Below, piece after piece: positions 28,101 through 38,243 of a stretch of 64,000 bases of DNA (the first letter of the stretch is position 1; every line of letters starts with the position of its first letter). The notes under the pieces are model-generated. The model saw only the letters and a list, made by a program, of their open reading frames with translations, searched no databases and was not told the origin of the DNA. A program made the translations under genes and the position numbers. Source of the DNA: Mycolicibacterium moriokaense (GTDB lineage: Bacteria; Actinomycetota; Actinomycetes; Mycobacteriales; Mycobacteriaceae); the NCBI RefSeq assembly GCF_003347205.1, contig NZ_QQBJ01000017.1, positions 62,001-126,000 of the forward strand, given 5' to 3'.

Positions 28101-28887
28101 CGGTGAGCGCTGCGCGCCACCCGTCGAGGTGCTGCCCGCACGGGTCGAGCGAGATGCAGTGGTCGCGCGGACCCGCGTCAACCGCTCCGCAACCCGGATT
28201 GTAGTGGGCATCGGAGAGGCCGAATTGGCACCTGTCGCACTCGATTTCACCGCGGAGCCCCATCTCGTCGTGCTCGGGGACAGTGAGTGCGGCAAGACCT
28301 CGGTGCTGCGCACGCTGTGCCGAGAGATCGTCGACACCACCACGGCGGAGTCGGCTCAGCTTCTCATCGTCGATCACCGCCGCACCTTGCTCGGCGTCGT
28401 CGAGTCCGAACACCTGGCGGGATACGTCCCGTCGACGGCGGCGCTGACGCCGCAACTTGCCGCGCTGCTGCGGCGCCTCGAGGCCCGGTTGCCGGGGGCG
28501 GATGTCGACCAGCATCAGCTGCGGACCCGGTCCTGGTGGTCGGGCCCGGAGATCTACCTGGTGGTCGACGACTACGACCTGGTCGCCCCGCCGAGCGGAG
28601 CCAACCCGCTGGCGTCGCTAGTCGACTTCCTGCCGTATGCAAAGGATCTCGGCTTGCATCTGGTGATCGCCCGACGATCCGGCGGTGCCGCCAGAGCGAT
28701 GTTCGATCCGCTGCTGAGCCGCATCCGGGACCTCGGCTGCATGGGGTTGATGATGAGCGCAAGCCCCGACGAGGGCGTGCTGCTCGGCTCGGGCAGGCCG
28801 TCGCCGCTGCCGCCCGGCAGGGCAACGCTGGTCGCTCGCGCCTACCCCGAACAACTCATCCAGGTCGCGTGGACCGACCCGGGGTGA
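25102..28887 (+). CDS. eccC4: ESX-4 FtsK/SpoIIIE-type ATPase EccC4
   Basis: A 1261-aa protein with two N-terminal membrane segments (about 34-52 and 62-78) and three ATPase domains. Walker A motifs are at 460-467 (GATGSGKS), 796-803 (GGPRSGKS) and 1059-1066 (GDSECGKT), with matching Walker B strands LVLVDFKGG, FYCLDFGGG and LLIVDHRR. This is the motor of type VII secretion, which recognises WXG100 substrates. No Shine-Dalgarno precedes the ATG (TATCTCTCA just upstream), so a leaderless or very short-leader transcript is possible. It heads an operon with the TIGR03931-type protein, esxU and esxT. Confidence 0.96.
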   Translation: MEFLIEPRSAAPSTPQGELIVRPPPEVPRDVPGNPLAKVLPAVMVVAAVGMMVLYFTRGATATRNPMFAFFPVMMVVSLLGTMFSGARGGSRMTEINRDRREYLRHLAAVEATIVESAGAQRFSLLWNNPDPASLWTLVGGSRMWERGPDDDDFGRIRIGVAAQSLSPPLTAPALGPVEELDPVTVTQLRRLTDGRATVPDLPVALSLTSFAAATVGGDPTAARDLARAVICHLAVLHSPQELRIAAAVDPITAAEWDWLKWLPHHWRQDAVDDAGPARLTFTSVSAAEPELASCAGAHTVLLVDGGLSLGAEGLLGLRDRVAVTVLEVGVVRGDGAGLDLGVTRHQVTATSDDGGELRARPDAMTVGQARACARRMSRFRPAMPTAAGPARVSSSVGWAALMGIADIAALDATDAWGADRGPAQMLRVPIGVSEQGLPVELDIKEAAANGMGPHGLCVGATGSGKSEFLRTLSLSMITAHSPDTLNLVLVDFKGGATFLGLERAPHVAAVITNLADEAHLVARMKDALAGEMNRRQELLRAAGNFANIAQYRVARNADPRMAPLPAMFIVVDEFSELLTAHPDFIDLFIAIGRLGRSLGMHLLLASQRVDEGRLRGLESHLSYRVCLKTFSAAESRSVLGVPDAYHLPNTPGAAFLKTGAGNSQRFQTAFVSGPCERPAPPASHPSAASAPVLFTAGPAGRVAEATDQQAETPSTPTRTVLDTVLDRIEGRGSPAYRVWLPPLKESPDLDALLRHAVAPAPLTVPIGLVDRPFEQRRELLVAHLAGAAGNLAVVGGPRSGKSTALQTLILSLAHTHDPEDVQFYCLDFGGGALSSLPGLPHVGSVAGRRDVDLIRRTVAQLEALLRAREAARTSPRSGSTADKFGDVFLVVDGWATVRQEFEYLEASITALAAQGLSYGIHVAVSASRWAEIRPALKDQIGTRVELRLGDPAESEMDRKRARQMAQSPPGRGITRDGLEFAIAAPRFDAATAEGFRARFGERCAPPVEVLPARVERDAVVARTRVNRSATRIVVGIGEAELAPVALDFTAEPHLVVLGDSECGKTSVLRTLCREIVDTTTAESAQLLIVDHRRTLLGVVESEHLAGYVPSTAALTPQLAALLRRLEARLPGADVDQHQLRTRSWWSGPEIYLVVDDYDLVAPPSGANPLASLVDFLPYAKDLGLHLVIARRSGGAARAMFDPLLSRIRDLGCMGLMMSASPDEGVLLGSGRPSPLPPGRATLVARAYPEQLIQVAWTDPG

Positions 28888-30050
28888 CGCACAGCGTCGT
28901 CGAGGTAGGGCCGGTGACCGTTCGCGCGGAGCGCGACGCGGCGGCCGATCTGGCGGCGACGGCACTCGACTGCGTCGACGACGACCTGGCGCTACTCGAC
29001 GAGCAGCCCGTCGCGGTGGTGGCGGTCTGGGGGCAGGTGTTCCGGGAAATCTGGCCCGAGCCCATTGAGACCGCGGTGCTGGTGTGTCCGACGTGGTGGC
29101 CGTCTCCGCGGATCGAACGCGTCCGGGCCGCCGCCGCTGCGCGCTGTTCGAAAGTCGTTGTGAAGCAACGGTCAGAATTACTCGGTGGCGAGGCGGACGG
29201 CATGCCGACGGTGGTCGAGATCGCCCCGGAATTCGTGGTGATCTCTCGGGCCGGCCGCGTGGTCGCCGCCGAACCGCGATTCGGCGAGCACGCCGACACA
29301 GCGCGCTCGCTGACCCGCCGACTCGATTCGGCGGCCGCGGTGGTCGTCGACGCGCCCACCGGCGTCGACGGTGCGGTCGACCTCGCCCGGACCATCTCCG
29401 AGTGCCTGCGTCGTAGCGGCGTCGACGTGCGCACCGCCCACCGGGACCAGGTGGTGGCGCTTGCCCGCGCCCGCCAGGCGTCCCGGGCGACCGAACGGAC
29501 ACCGATCGCGGCGCGCGGCCTGCGCGCCGTTGCCGCGGCCGCGGTGACGGTGTCCGCGGCTTTGGTGTTCGCCGGGCTGGCCTTGCCAGTCGCCACGCTG
29601 CAGTCCGATGCGACGTCGGTGCCGATGACACTTCTGGTCGAAGGCAGGGTCGCGCTGAAGGTGCCCGCACTGTGGGGCGTCCAGCGCATCACGTCCGGGC
29701 CGGGCTCTGCCCGGGTGCAGGCGACCGCTCCCGACGGCGCGACCGCGATCCTGCTGACGCAGGCGCGCGTCCGATCCGATGAGACGCTGTCGGCGGTGTC
29801 GGCGTCGCTGCGCAGTGCCCTCGCCGAGCAGCAGTCCGGAATCTTCAGCCGGTTCAACCCAGACGATCGTCGAGCGGATCGGCCCGTCGCCACCTACCGC
29901 GAGGTTCGCGACGGGCGCCAGATCCAGTGGGTGGTGTTCGTCGACGACGGCGTGCGAATCGGCGTCGGTTGCCAGAGCGCGCCCGGCGGTGAGCACATCG
30001 TCGATGAGGTCTGCGACGAGGCGATCCGTTCGGCGCACGTGCTGACCTGA
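28884..30050 (+). CDS. Type VII secretion-associated membrane protein (ESX-4; Rv3446c-like)
   Basis: A 388-aa product starting at a GTG that overlaps the eccC4 stop by GTGA. The N-terminal half (to about residue 200) is a cytoplasmic domain starting [17 protein letters not shown]. One membrane segment follows ([20 protein letters not shown]), then an extracytoplasmic domain rich in hydrophilic beta structure with a late Cys pair (CQSA...EVCDE). It matches the position and layout of the type VII secretion-associated family conserved between eccC and esx genes in ESX-4 loci. Confidence 0.85.
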   Translation: MTHSVVEVGPVTVRAERDAAADLAATALDCVDDDLALLDEQPVAVVAVWGQVFREIWPEPIETAVLVCPTWWPSPRIERVRAAAAARCSKVVVKQRSELLGGEADGMPTVVEIAPEFVVISRAGRVVAAEPRFGEHADTARSLTRRLDSAAAVVVDAPTGVDGAVDLARTISECLRRSGVDVRTAHRDQVVALARARQASRATERTPIAARGLRAVAAAAVTVSAALVFAGLALPVATLQSDATSVPMTLLVEGRVALKVPALWGVQRITSGPGSARVQATAPDGATAILLTQARVRSDETLSAVSASLRSALAEQQSGIFSRFNPDDRRADRPVATYREVRDGRQIQWVVFVDDGVRIGVGCQSAPGGEHIVDEVCDEAIRSAHVLT

Positions 30051-30123
30051 ATCTCGGTGGAACCAATCGCGGCCCGGGTCCGTCGTAAAGACATCGCAAC
30101 CAATAACCTGGAGAGGACTGGCG

Positions 30124-30447
30124 ATGACGACATCGGCAGGCGGATCGCTGAACACCGACTTCGACCTGATGACCGCCGTCGCGGGCAAGATCGATGCCCG
30201 CAACGACGAGATACGGGCCATGCTGCAGTCGTTCATCGCGCGGATGGTCAGCGTCCCACCGTCGGTATGGGGTGGTGTTGCGGTGGTGCGGTTCCGGGAC
30301 GTCGTCGACCGGTGGAACGCCGAGTCGACCAGGCTGCACGTCGCGCTGCAGGGCATCGCCGACACGATGCGGGTCAACGAGCGAACGCTGCGCGAGGCGG
30401 CCGAGGGCCATTCGCACCAAATCGGCGCCGTCGGCACCACCCTCTGA
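30124..30447 (+). CDS. esxU: ESX-4 WXG100-family protein EsxU
   Basis: A 107-aa all-helical protein with a central WGG turn ([14 protein letters not shown]), matching the WxG hairpin of Esx proteins. GGAGAGG lies just upstream of the ATG. It is paired with esxT 14 nt downstream, and the two are expected to form the secreted or structural heterodimer of ESX-4. Confidence 0.9.
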   Translation: MTTSAGGSLNTDFDLMTAVAGKIDARNDEIRAMLQSFIARMVSVPPSVWGGVAVVRFRDVVDRWNAESTRLHVALQGIADTMRVNERTLREAAEGHSHQIGAVGTTL

Positions 30448-30461
30448 GGAGCAGACAGATC

Positions 30462-30758
30462 ATGGAACCGGTTCTTTCCTACAACTTCGACGAGATCGAA
30501 TACACCGTCCGCCAGGAGATCCACAGCACCTCGGCGCGGCTCAACGCCGCGCTCGACGATCTACGCGCGCAGATCGCCCCGCTGCGGGAGGTCTGGACCC
30601 GGGAGGCGGCCGAGGCCTATCGGCTCGAGCAGGCCAAGTGGGACCAGGCAGCGGCTGCCCTGAACGAGATCCTGTTCCGCCTCGGCAATGCGGTTCGAGA
30701 CGGCGCGGACGACGTGGCGGCCACCGATCGCAGCGCGGCGAGCGCCTGGGGAGGGTGA
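30462..30758 (+). CDS. esxT: ESX-4 WXG100-family protein EsxT
   Basis: A 98-aa helical protein starting MEPVLSYNFDEIEYTVRQEI. The turn is WTR (LREVWTREAAEAY) rather than WxG; to my recollection this is also so in the M. tuberculosis EsxT, so it is not a defect here. It ends AASAWGG. It is the last gene of the eccC4 operon and is followed by a strong hairpin at 30775-30814. Confidence 0.92.
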   Translation: MEPVLSYNFDEIEYTVRQEIHSTSARLNAALDDLRAQIAPLREVWTREAAEAYRLEQAKWDQAAAALNEILFRLGNAVRDGADDVAATDRSAASAWGG

Positions 30759-30774
30759 CGCAGGCACAGACCAC

Positions 30775-30814
30775 TGTGCGGTCCTGTCGGGAGGGGAGCC
30801 CGCAGGGCCGCACA
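30775..30814 (+). terminator. Terminator hairpin after the ESX-4 operon
   Basis: A 12-bp stem TGTGCGGTCCTG (30775-30786)/CAGGGCCGCACA (30803-30814) with one G-T wobble, extended inward by CGGG/CCCG across a single bulge. There is no T-run afterwards, which is normal for mycobacterial terminators. Confidence 0.7.
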
Positions 30815-30908
30815 GGTGCGTCGGGCCCGACTGAAGCACCGCGACGCCCCCAAAGTCCCAGCACATGAGCTTGCGCACACCCGCCTGGTGCGAGGATCGT
30901 ATTCGCCG

Positions 30909-32192
30909 GTGGCTACTTCGAGGCGCTCGAGCGGCCGGGCCGCGGCCCGGTTGGCCAGCCTGCGCGCCGTTCATGAACTCTTCGTCGCGGGTCAGGTGGA
31001 CCTCGACGCCACGCAGGTGCGGCCGGTCGTCGCCGACAGCTGGCGGCGCAGCCTGGCCACCGGAGTGGACCCCGACCGCGGCGGGGCGCAGGCCGCGTCC
31101 GCCGTCATCGCGCTCGACGAGATGCGCGCCGCCCACCCGCTGGCCTCGGCGCTGCCGATCATCCGCCGCCTGCTGATCGACGACGCCGCCGACGCGGGCG
31201 TCGTGGTCGCCGTGACCGCGGCCGACGGCACCCTGCTCTGGGTCGAGGGCGACCCCGGCGCGTGCCGCAAGGCCGAGGCGATGAACTTCGTGCCCGGCGC
31301 CGACTGGAGCGAGCGCGGCGCAGGAACCAACGCCCCCGGCACGGCGCTGGCGCTGGACACCGAACTGCAGATCCGCGGGTCGGAACACTTCTCCCGCATA
31401 GTCCAGCCCTGGAACTGCACCGCGACGCCCGTGCACGACCCCGTCACCGGCGCCCTGCTCGGCGCGATCGACCTGACCGGCGGCTCCGACGTCGCCTCGC
31501 CGCAGACGCTGGCGCTGATCCGGGCCACCGGCGTCGCGATCGAGAACCACCTCGCCCTGCTGCATCTGCGCCAGGGCGCCGTCGCCGCACCGTCGGCGGG
31601 CGCGCGGCTGAGCGTTCTGGGCGCCGACCGGCCGCAGTTACAGGTCACCGACGCCGACGGGCACGCCCACTGCAGCACGGTGACCGGCAGGCACGCCGAC
31701 ATACTGGTGCTGCTCAGCCGGCATCCGGAGGGGCTGTCGGCCGATCACCTCGCGATGCTGCTCGACCACAACGACCTCGACACGGTCACCGTCCGCGCGG
31801 AGGTGTCCCGGCTGCGCCGCGTCATCGGCGCGCACTTCGTCGCGTCCCGGCCCTACCGGCTGCTGGCGCCGATCCGCACCGACATGGACGACGTCGTCGA
31901 CGCACTCGAGCGTGGCAACGTCGACACCGCGGTCAGCCGGTACACCGGTGCACTGCTGCCGCAGTCGGTGTCGCCGGGCGTCGCGCGGTTGCGCACCGAA
32001 CTGTCCGCGAGTGTGCGCGCAGCCGTCCTCGCGGCCGGTGACCTGCGGTTGCTCCGCCGGTGGCTGGACTCGCCGGAAGGCCGCGACGATCGGCACGGCT
32101 GGCGGCTGCTGCACGACCGGACCGCGCCGGGATCGGTGCTCCGAGCGCAGGCCAGGGGCCATTTGGCCGGTCTGGATTTCGACCTCGCCTAG
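30909..32192 (+). CDS. GAF-domain transcriptional regulator (AcoR-like N-terminal architecture)
   Basis: About 427 aa. Residues about 70-210 form a GAF domain ([38 protein letters not shown]). The C-terminal part carries a winged-helix-like segment ([42 protein letters not shown]) but no sigma-54 ATPase domain. Such proteins commonly control the neighbouring aldehyde or alcohol dehydrogenase in actinobacteria. The start is uncertain: GTG codons at 30816, 30888 and 30909 are all in frame, and I chose the one closest to conserved sequence. Confidence 0.82.
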   Translation: MATSRRSSGRAAARLASLRAVHELFVAGQVDLDATQVRPVVADSWRRSLATGVDPDRGGAQAASAVIALDEMRAAHPLASALPIIRRLLIDDAADAGVVVAVTAADGTLLWVEGDPGACRKAEAMNFVPGADWSERGAGTNAPGTALALDTELQIRGSEHFSRIVQPWNCTATPVHDPVTGALLGAIDLTGGSDVASPQTLALIRATGVAIENHLALLHLRQGAVAAPSAGARLSVLGADRPQLQVTDADGHAHCSTVTGRHADILVLLSRHPEGLSADHLAMLLDHNDLDTVTVRAEVSRLRRVIGAHFVASRPYRLLAPIRTDMDDVVDALERGNVDTAVSRYTGALLPQSVSPGVARLRTELSASVRAAVLAAGDLRLLRRWLDSPEGRDDRHGWRLLHDRTAPGSVLRAQARGHLAGLDFDLA

Positions 32193-32203
32193 CGCGCGGC
32201 CCC

Positions 32204-32233
32204 GGTTGCAACGCCGTGCAACCGTGCTGCAAC
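32204..32233. promoter_or_regulatory. Dyad operator candidate upstream of the aldehyde dehydrogenase gene
   Basis: GGTTGCA (32204-32210) and TGCAACC (32217-32223) form a perfect 7-bp inverted repeat with a 6-nt spacer, followed by a third half-site TGCAAC (32228-32233). The site lies 82 nt upstream of the dehydrogenase start, directly after the GAF regulator gene, the obvious candidate binder. Confidence 0.55.
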
Positions 32234-32314
32234 GGTGCGAAACCTACCTTCAGTGACGTCCGACACATTGACGTTCGCGAAGGCGGACGGAGTCGCCCAG
32301 GCAGGAGATTTGTC

Positions 32315-33838
<1,524 letters not shown>

Positions 33839-33947
33839 GGCACCAACGCCGCGTCTGAGCCGACGCTTGCGTCGAGATCTGCCTCAGGGTCGTGACACCC
33901 GCTTCGATCACAGCCCTGGCGCAGAACTCGACGCCCGCCCGGCGCGG

Positions 33948-33976
33948 GGCCCCGGACCGCATCGGCGGCCGGGGCC
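33948..33976 (+). terminator. Terminator after the aldehyde dehydrogenase gene
   Basis: A perfect 8-bp stem GGCCCCGG (33948-33955)/CCGGGGCC (33969-33976) with a 13-nt loop, followed by TTTGCGCGTTTTG. It sits about 110 nt after the stop codon and just upstream of the rplM promoter candidate. Confidence 0.65.
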
Positions 33977-33986
33977 TTTGCGCGTT

Positions 33987-34016
33987 TTGACCTGCGATGA
34001 CGGCCGCCGGTATGCT
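33987..34016 (+). promoter_or_regulatory. SigA-type promoter for rplM-rpsI
   Basis: TTGACC (33987-33992) and TATGCT (34011-34016) are separated by 18 nt, a good mycobacterial housekeeping promoter. The predicted transcript would have a leader of about 140 nt before the rplM GTG, room for autoregulatory structure, which I did not identify. Confidence 0.6.
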
Positions 34017-34165
34017 GCTCGGTTGGCGTGCGGTAAGCCTTCGGGCACGCGGGTCTCGGGTCGATGTCGGTCGCCGGGACGCGCTCGCCGCAACGCCCTG
34101 ACCGGCACCCGGGTCACACCGGGATCCACCATCCGGGATTGATCCCGTATCGAAGAAGGAGCGCT

Positions 34166-34609
34166 GTGCCTACGTACACGCCGAAGGCGGGTGACACCAC
34201 GCGCACGTGGTACGTCATCGACGCCAGCGACGTGGTGCTCGGCCGGCTCGCTGTCGCGGCAGCCAATCTGCTGCGTGGCAAGCACAAGCCGACGTTCACG
34301 CCGAATACCGACGGTGGCGACTTCGTCATCGTCATCAACGCCGACAAGATCGCCATCAGCGGCAACAAGCCCGATCGCACGTTCCACTACCGCCACTCGG
34401 GTTACCCCGGCGGTCTGCGCCGTCGATCGGTCCGCGAAATGATGGGCAGGCATCCCGACCGCGTGGTCGAGAAGGCCATCGTCGGCATGCTGCCCAAGAA
34501 CAAGCTCGGTCGTCAGATCCAGAAGAAGCTGAAGGTCTACTCAGGGCCGGAGCATCCGCATACCGCGCAGAAGCCGGTGCCGTACGAGATCAAGCAGGTG
34601 AGCCAGTGA
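34166..34609 (+). CDS. rplM: 50S ribosomal protein L13
   Basis: A 147-aa product starting [20 protein letters not shown] at a GTG preceded by GAAGGAG. It contains the L13 core [20 protein letters not shown] and [19 protein letters not shown]. The upstream in-frame extension (from 34064) is unlike any L13 and is excluded. It overlaps rpsI by GTGA. Confidence 0.97.
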   Translation: MPTYTPKAGDTTRTWYVIDASDVVLGRLAVAAANLLRGKHKPTFTPNTDGGDFVIVINADKIAISGNKPDRTFHYRHSGYPGGLRRRSVREMMGRHPDRVVEKAIVGMLPKNKLGRQIQKKLKVYSGPEHPHTAQKPVPYEIKQVSQ

Positions 34610-35106
34610 CCGAGACAACCGAAACGACGACCCCGGACGTGGAAGCCACCGAAGTCACCGAGACCGTGGCGGCGCCCGAGGCGGAGGCGGCCGCTGAGCC
34701 GCGCGAGCCGGTGTTCATCGACCGTCCGATCCAGACCGTCGGCCGCCGCAAGGAAGCCGTGGTGCGGGTGCGGCTGGTGCCCGGCACCGGCCAGTTCCAC
34801 CTGGACGGCCGCACCTTGGAGGCCTACTTCCCGAACAAGGTGCACCAGCAGCTGATCAAGGCCCCGCTGGTGACCGTAGACCGGGTCGAGAGCTTCGACA
34901 TCTACGCCCACCTCGACGGCGGCGGTCCGTCCGGGCAGGCGGGCGCCCTGCGCCTGGCCATCGCCCGCGCGCTGATCCTGGTGCAGCCCGAAGACCGGCC
35001 CGCGCTGAAGAAGGCCGGCTTCCTGACCCGCGATCCGCGGGCCATCGAGCGCAAGAAGTACGGACTCAAGAAGGCCCGCAAGGCGCCTCAGTACTCCAAG
35101 CGCTGA
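34606..35106 (+). CDS. rpsI: 30S ribosomal protein S9
   Basis: A 166-aa protein. The first 40 residues are a Thr/Glu/Ala-rich extension seen in mycobacterial S9, then the S9 core [20 protein letters not shown] and the basic C-terminal tail ending APQYSKR that contacts P-site tRNA. The GTG start overlaps the rplM stop. Confidence 0.97.
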   Translation: MTETTETTTPDVEATEVTETVAAPEAEAAAEPREPVFIDRPIQTVGRRKEAVVRVRLVPGTGQFHLDGRTLEAYFPNKVHQQLIKAPLVTVDRVESFDIYAHLDGGGPSGQAGALRLAIARALILVQPEDRPALKKAGFLTRDPRAIERKKYGLKKARKAPQYSKR

Positions 35107-35118
35107 TCTGCTTCATCT

Positions 35119-35153
35119 CACCGCCCGGTATGCCGCCAGCATGCCGGGCGGTG
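35119..35153. terminator. Bidirectional terminator between rpsI and the AIM24 gene
   Basis: A 15-bp stem (CACCGCCCGGTATGC at 35119-35133 with GCATGCCGGGCGGTG at 35139-35153, one G-T wobble) with a 5-nt loop, located between convergent stops at 35106 and 35158. Confidence 0.8.
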
Positions 35154-35157
35154 TGCG

Positions 35158-35916
35158 TCAGCGGCCCAGGAAGTTGCCGAGGAACTGCCCCGCCGCTGAA
35201 CCCGCGCTGCCCGCCTGCTGGCCGCCGCCGGTGCCGCTGACGAAGGAACCAGGAACCTCCTCGGAGGGCTGCACCACGACGAAGCCCTGGCCGGCGAACG
35301 ACATCGTGAACGCCTCGCCGGTGCTGCGACCGATGAACGTGCCGAAGCCGAACTGGTCCGCGCGGTGGAAGCCGGTCTGCAGGGACGCCGACCAGCACAC
35401 GGCGGCCTGCGGGTCGGCATAGGTCGGCTGGTCGACCTGCAGCACGACGGGGCTGCCCTTGGTGGTGATCGCGATGCGGCCCTGCCCGGAGAAGACGCAG
35501 TTGAACAGGCCCGCGTTGGACAGCATGCCTGCGCCCTGCACCCTGCGGATGTCGTAGGACAGCGACGGGTCGAACGCCAGGACGTTCTTGCCGTTGATCG
35601 TCAGCCCGTCGTGCGGGCCCTCGAGGTCGATGAGGTGGATGTCGGAGGCCAGGTCGGCGATGAAGATGTCACCGACACCGCTGCACCTCATCAACGGCAC
35701 GCCTTCGCCGGTCAGATGCTGTTTGACGTATTGGCCCACCCCGCTGGCGCCGAGCCCCTGGAACTGCACATTGCCCTGGTAGGCCACCATCGCGCCCTGC
35801 CGAACGAGCATCTCCCCGTTGAGCGCGACCTTGAGCATCTTGCCGTTCTGCAGCTTCATGCCCGGCTGCGGCATCGCGGCTTCGGCGTTTTGCGGGGAAA
35901 ACAGGTCGCTGCGCAT
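35158..35916 (-). CDS. AIM24-family protein
   Basis: A 252-aa protein starting MRSDLFSPQNAEAAMPQPGM at an ATG preceded by GAAGGGA. The body is a repeated beta-helical AIM24 domain (MLKVALNGEMLVRQGAMVAY, LTGEGVPLMRCSGVGDIFIAD, VFSGQGRIAITTKG). It ends in a Gly/Ser/Gln-rich tail. The biochemical role of bacterial AIM24 (TIGR00266-related) proteins is not established. Confidence 0.85.
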   Translation of the reverse strand: MRSDLFSPQNAEAAMPQPGMKLQNGKMLKVALNGEMLVRQGAMVAYQGNVQFQGLGASGVGQYVKQHLTGEGVPLMRCSGVGDIFIADLASDIHLIDLEGPHDGLTINGKNVLAFDPSLSYDIRRVQGAGMLSNAGLFNCVFSGQGRIAITTKGSPVVLQVDQPTYADPQAAVCWSASLQTGFHRADQFGFGTFIGRSTGEAFTMSFAGQGFVVVQPSEEVPGSFVSGTGGGQQAGSAGSAAGQFLGNFLGR

Positions 35917-36314
35917 GGGGATCCCTTCGTCGATGGCGACGCTAGCCATCGCGACACAGCAGAGAAATAGGGTGTTTCCCTACCGAAACCGTGGCCCTCA
36001 GAAATAAGTCGGCGGGCTCAGTAACGATCTTGGGGTCCGCATCGGACATACACATAGAGCCCTGCGCTGCATGTCGCTGTATTTTTCGACAACCGCATTG
36101 ACGGTTCAGTTAATTAGCTGGAAGAATCAAATGCATTCCGAGGCAATCTTTTTCGAAAAACAGTGTTTAGCTACCCCACTGATCGTGGAAGTCCCTTACC
36201 GGGGAGCAGAGGCGCGCACCCTTTCGCGCCAGGCAGGCAGTTCCTGCCGCCGGTGGTCACCAAGGCCAGCGGTCGGGGTCGGATAACTGCTTCCTGACTG
36301 AAAGGAGACAACAG
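35917..36314. other. 398-nt intergenic region with an AT-richer core
   Basis: There is no supported gene. The stretch around 36071-36190 is clearly richer in A/T than anything else in the window and contains the perfect palindrome TTTTTCGAAAAA (36149-36160). Closer to the next gene lie short GC hairpins (GGCGCG/CGCGCC and GGCAG/CTGCC), and GAAAGGAGA precedes its start. It probably holds divergent promoters and a long 5' leader for the secreted protein. Confidence 0.5.
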
Positions 36315-36701
36315 ATGGCAAGCATGGTGAAGAAGGCGGCCGCAGGGGCGTTTCTCGGCGGTTCGCTGCTGTTCACCGGTGGCATGGGCATGGCGAGCGC
36401 CGCTCCACTGCAGCTTCAGGACGGCCTGGTGAACCTGGCCGTCGGTGACGTCACCATCCTGCAGGACGTGAACGTCGGGGTGGCAGCCACCGCTGCGGCC
36501 GCGATTTGCGACGTCGCCGACATCGGCAGCGTCAACGTCCTCGCCGAGGCCGTGGACAGCGGAAACGGCCCGTCGGACCCGGTCTGCAACGTTCCCGGCG
36601 GCGACGTCACGCTGACGCAGAATGCCGGCACCCCGGGCAACTCGGGCGGCGCGGGTAATTCGGAGAACTCCAACGCCGGTGGCAATGGGAACGCCCGCTA
36701 G
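36315..36701 (+). CDS. Small secreted protein of unknown function
   Basis: The 128-aa product has a signal peptide (MVKKAAAGAFLGGSLLFTGG, cleavage near MASAAPL). The mature part is hydrophobic and Val/Ala-rich (VNLAVGDVTILQDVNVGVAA) with two cysteines (AICDVADI, DPVCNVPG) and ends in a Gly/Asn/Ser-rich tail. The composition loosely recalls actinobacterial surface-active secreted proteins, but I do not recognise the family. It is monocistronic, with its own terminator. Confidence 0.8.
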   Translation: MASMVKKAAAGAFLGGSLLFTGGMGMASAAPLQLQDGLVNLAVGDVTILQDVNVGVAATAAAAICDVADIGSVNVLAEAVDSGNGPSDPVCNVPGGDVTLTQNAGTPGNSGGAGNSENSNAGGNGNAR

Positions 36702-36724
36702 CCCTAACGGCCGTTGAAATAGCT

Positions 36725-36761
36725 CTCACCGCCCGTGTCCTGCAGGGATGCGGGCGGTGAG
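36725..36761 (+). terminator. Terminator after the small secreted protein gene
   Basis: A perfect 11-bp stem CTCACCGCCCG (36725-36735)/CGGGCGGTGAG (36751-36761), followed by GCATTTTCG. The core CACCGCCCG/CGGGCGGTG is the same as in the terminator at 35119-35153. Confidence 0.8.
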
Positions 36762-36862
36762 GCATTTTCGCGGCATCTCGGGCGGACACCAATCGGGTGC
36801 CGGAGACCGAACACGACCTCGCTATTTGTGTGATCCGGCGCCACCTATGAGAAATTTGACCG

Positions 36863-38200
36863 ATGGGTCGACTGTTCGGCACCGACGGAGTTCGCGGGGT
36901 CGCCAACCGCAATCTGACCGCTGAGCTGGCACTTGGGCTGGGCTCGGCGGCGGCTCGTCGACTCGGAAACTCCTCGCAGGCCCGTCGCCGTGTCGCCGTT
37001 GTGGGCCGCGATCCCCGGGCCAGCGGCGAAATGCTGGAGGCAGCGGTCATCGCGGGCCTGACCAGCGAGGGGGTCGACGCGCTTCGCGTCGGTGTGCTGC
37101 CGACGCCCGCGGTCGCCTATCTGACCAGCGCCTATGACGCCGAGTTCGGCGTGATGATCTCGGCCTCGCACAACGCGATGCCCGACAACGGCATCAAGAT
37201 CTTCGGGAGCGGCGGGCACAAGCTCGACGACGCCACCGAGGACCGCATCGAGGAACTGCTCGCGGCCGGGCCCGGCGAGCGCCCGGTCGGGGCGGCCATC
37301 GGTCGCGTCGTGGACGCCGACGACGCGCTCGACCGGTATCTGCGCCACGTCGGCAAGGCCCTCACGACGCGCCTCGACGACCTGACCGTCGTCGTCGACT
37401 GCGCGCATGGAGCCGCGTCGGTGGCGGCGCCACGGGCGTACCGGGCCGCGGGGGCCAACGTCATCGCGATCAACGCCGAGCCGAATGGGCTGAACATCAA
37501 CGACGGTTGCGGCTCCACCCACATGCAGGGCCTGCAGCAGGCGGTGGTGACCCTCGGTGCGGATCTGGGCCTCGCCCACGACGGCGACGCCGATCGCTGC
37601 CTGGCCGTCGACGCCGGCGGCAACATCGTCGACGGTGACGCGATCATGGTCATCCTGGCGATGGCCATGCAGGAGGCCGGGGAGCTGGCGTCGAACACCC
37701 TGGTCGCCACCGTGATGAGCAACCTGGGGCTGCACCTGGCGATGCGGTCGGCGGGTATCGAGGTTCGCACCACCGGCGTCGGCGACCGTTACGTGCTGGA
37801 AGAACTGCGCGCGGGGGAGTACTCGCTCGGCGGCGAACAGTCCGGTCACATCGTGATGCCCGCGTTGGGGACGACCGGTGACGGCATCCTCACCGGGCTG
37901 CGGCTGATGTCCCGGATTGCGCAGACGACCACGCCGCTGGCCTCGCTGGCGTCGGCGATGCAGCAGCTGCCGCAGGTGTTGATCAACGTCGAGGTCGACG
38001 ACAAGGCAACCGTCGCCGACGCGCCATCGGTGCGCTCGGCGGTGGCCGACGCCGAGGCCGAGCTAGGCGACACCGGGCGAATCCTGTTGCGGCCGTCGGG
38101 AACCGAACAGATGGTGCGGGTGATGGTGGAGGCCGCAGACGAGGACACTGCCCGGCAGTTGGCCATCCGCGTCGCCGAGTCGGTGAGCGAGCACCGCTGA
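36863..38200 (+). CDS. glmM: Phosphoglucosamine mutase
   Basis: A 445-aa enzyme interconverting glucosamine-6-P and glucosamine-1-P for UDP-GlcNAc and peptidoglycan synthesis. It starts [20 protein letters not shown]. The phosphoserine is Ser102 in [12 protein letters not shown], the metal loop is DGDADR, and the sugar-binding GGEQSGH and phosphate-binding [10 protein letters not shown] motifs are present. It is followed by two ESX-related genes, as in M. tuberculosis mrsA-Rv3440c-Rv3439c. GlmS, the preceding step, is encoded at 44633. Confidence 0.96.
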   Translation: MGRLFGTDGVRGVANRNLTAELALGLGSAAARRLGNSSQARRRVAVVGRDPRASGEMLEAAVIAGLTSEGVDALRVGVLPTPAVAYLTSAYDAEFGVMISASHNAMPDNGIKIFGSGGHKLDDATEDRIEELLAAGPGERPVGAAIGRVVDADDALDRYLRHVGKALTTRLDDLTVVVDCAHGAASVAAPRAYRAAGANVIAINAEPNGLNINDGCGSTHMQGLQQAVVTLGADLGLAHDGDADRCLAVDAGGNIVDGDAIMVILAMAMQEAGELASNTLVATVMSNLGLHLAMRSAGIEVRTTGVGDRYVLEELRAGEYSLGGEQSGHIVMPALGTTGDGILTGLRLMSRIAQTTTPLASLASAMQQLPQVLINVEVDDKATVADAPSVRSAVADAEAELGDTGRILLRPSGTEQMVRVMVEAADEDTARQLAIRVAESVSEHR

Positions 38201-38243
38201 TATTGGATGGAACCTACGGGGTTTCGCCGACGTCCTAGCAGGT

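Noticed and set aside
30462-30758. EsxT treated as defective because it lacks WxG
   Set aside because: The WTR turn is, as far as I recall, also present in the M. tuberculosis EsxT, so it is not a lesion.
34023-34165. Possible L13-type autoregulatory leader before rplM
   Set aside because: A leader of about 140 nt is predicted, but I could not recognise the L13-leader structure known from Firmicutes.
36071-36286. 71-aa open frame in the AT-rich intergenic region
   Set aside because: It has no ribosome-binding site, no signal or domain, and ends in unrelated Arg/Pro sequence; better explained as regulatory DNA.
36190-36314. Possible cyclic di-AMP (ydaO-type) riboswitch upstream of the small secreted protein
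   Set aside because: Some GGGGAGC- and GGGGTCGG-like pieces are present, but I could not assemble the conserved core; a covariance-model search would decide.
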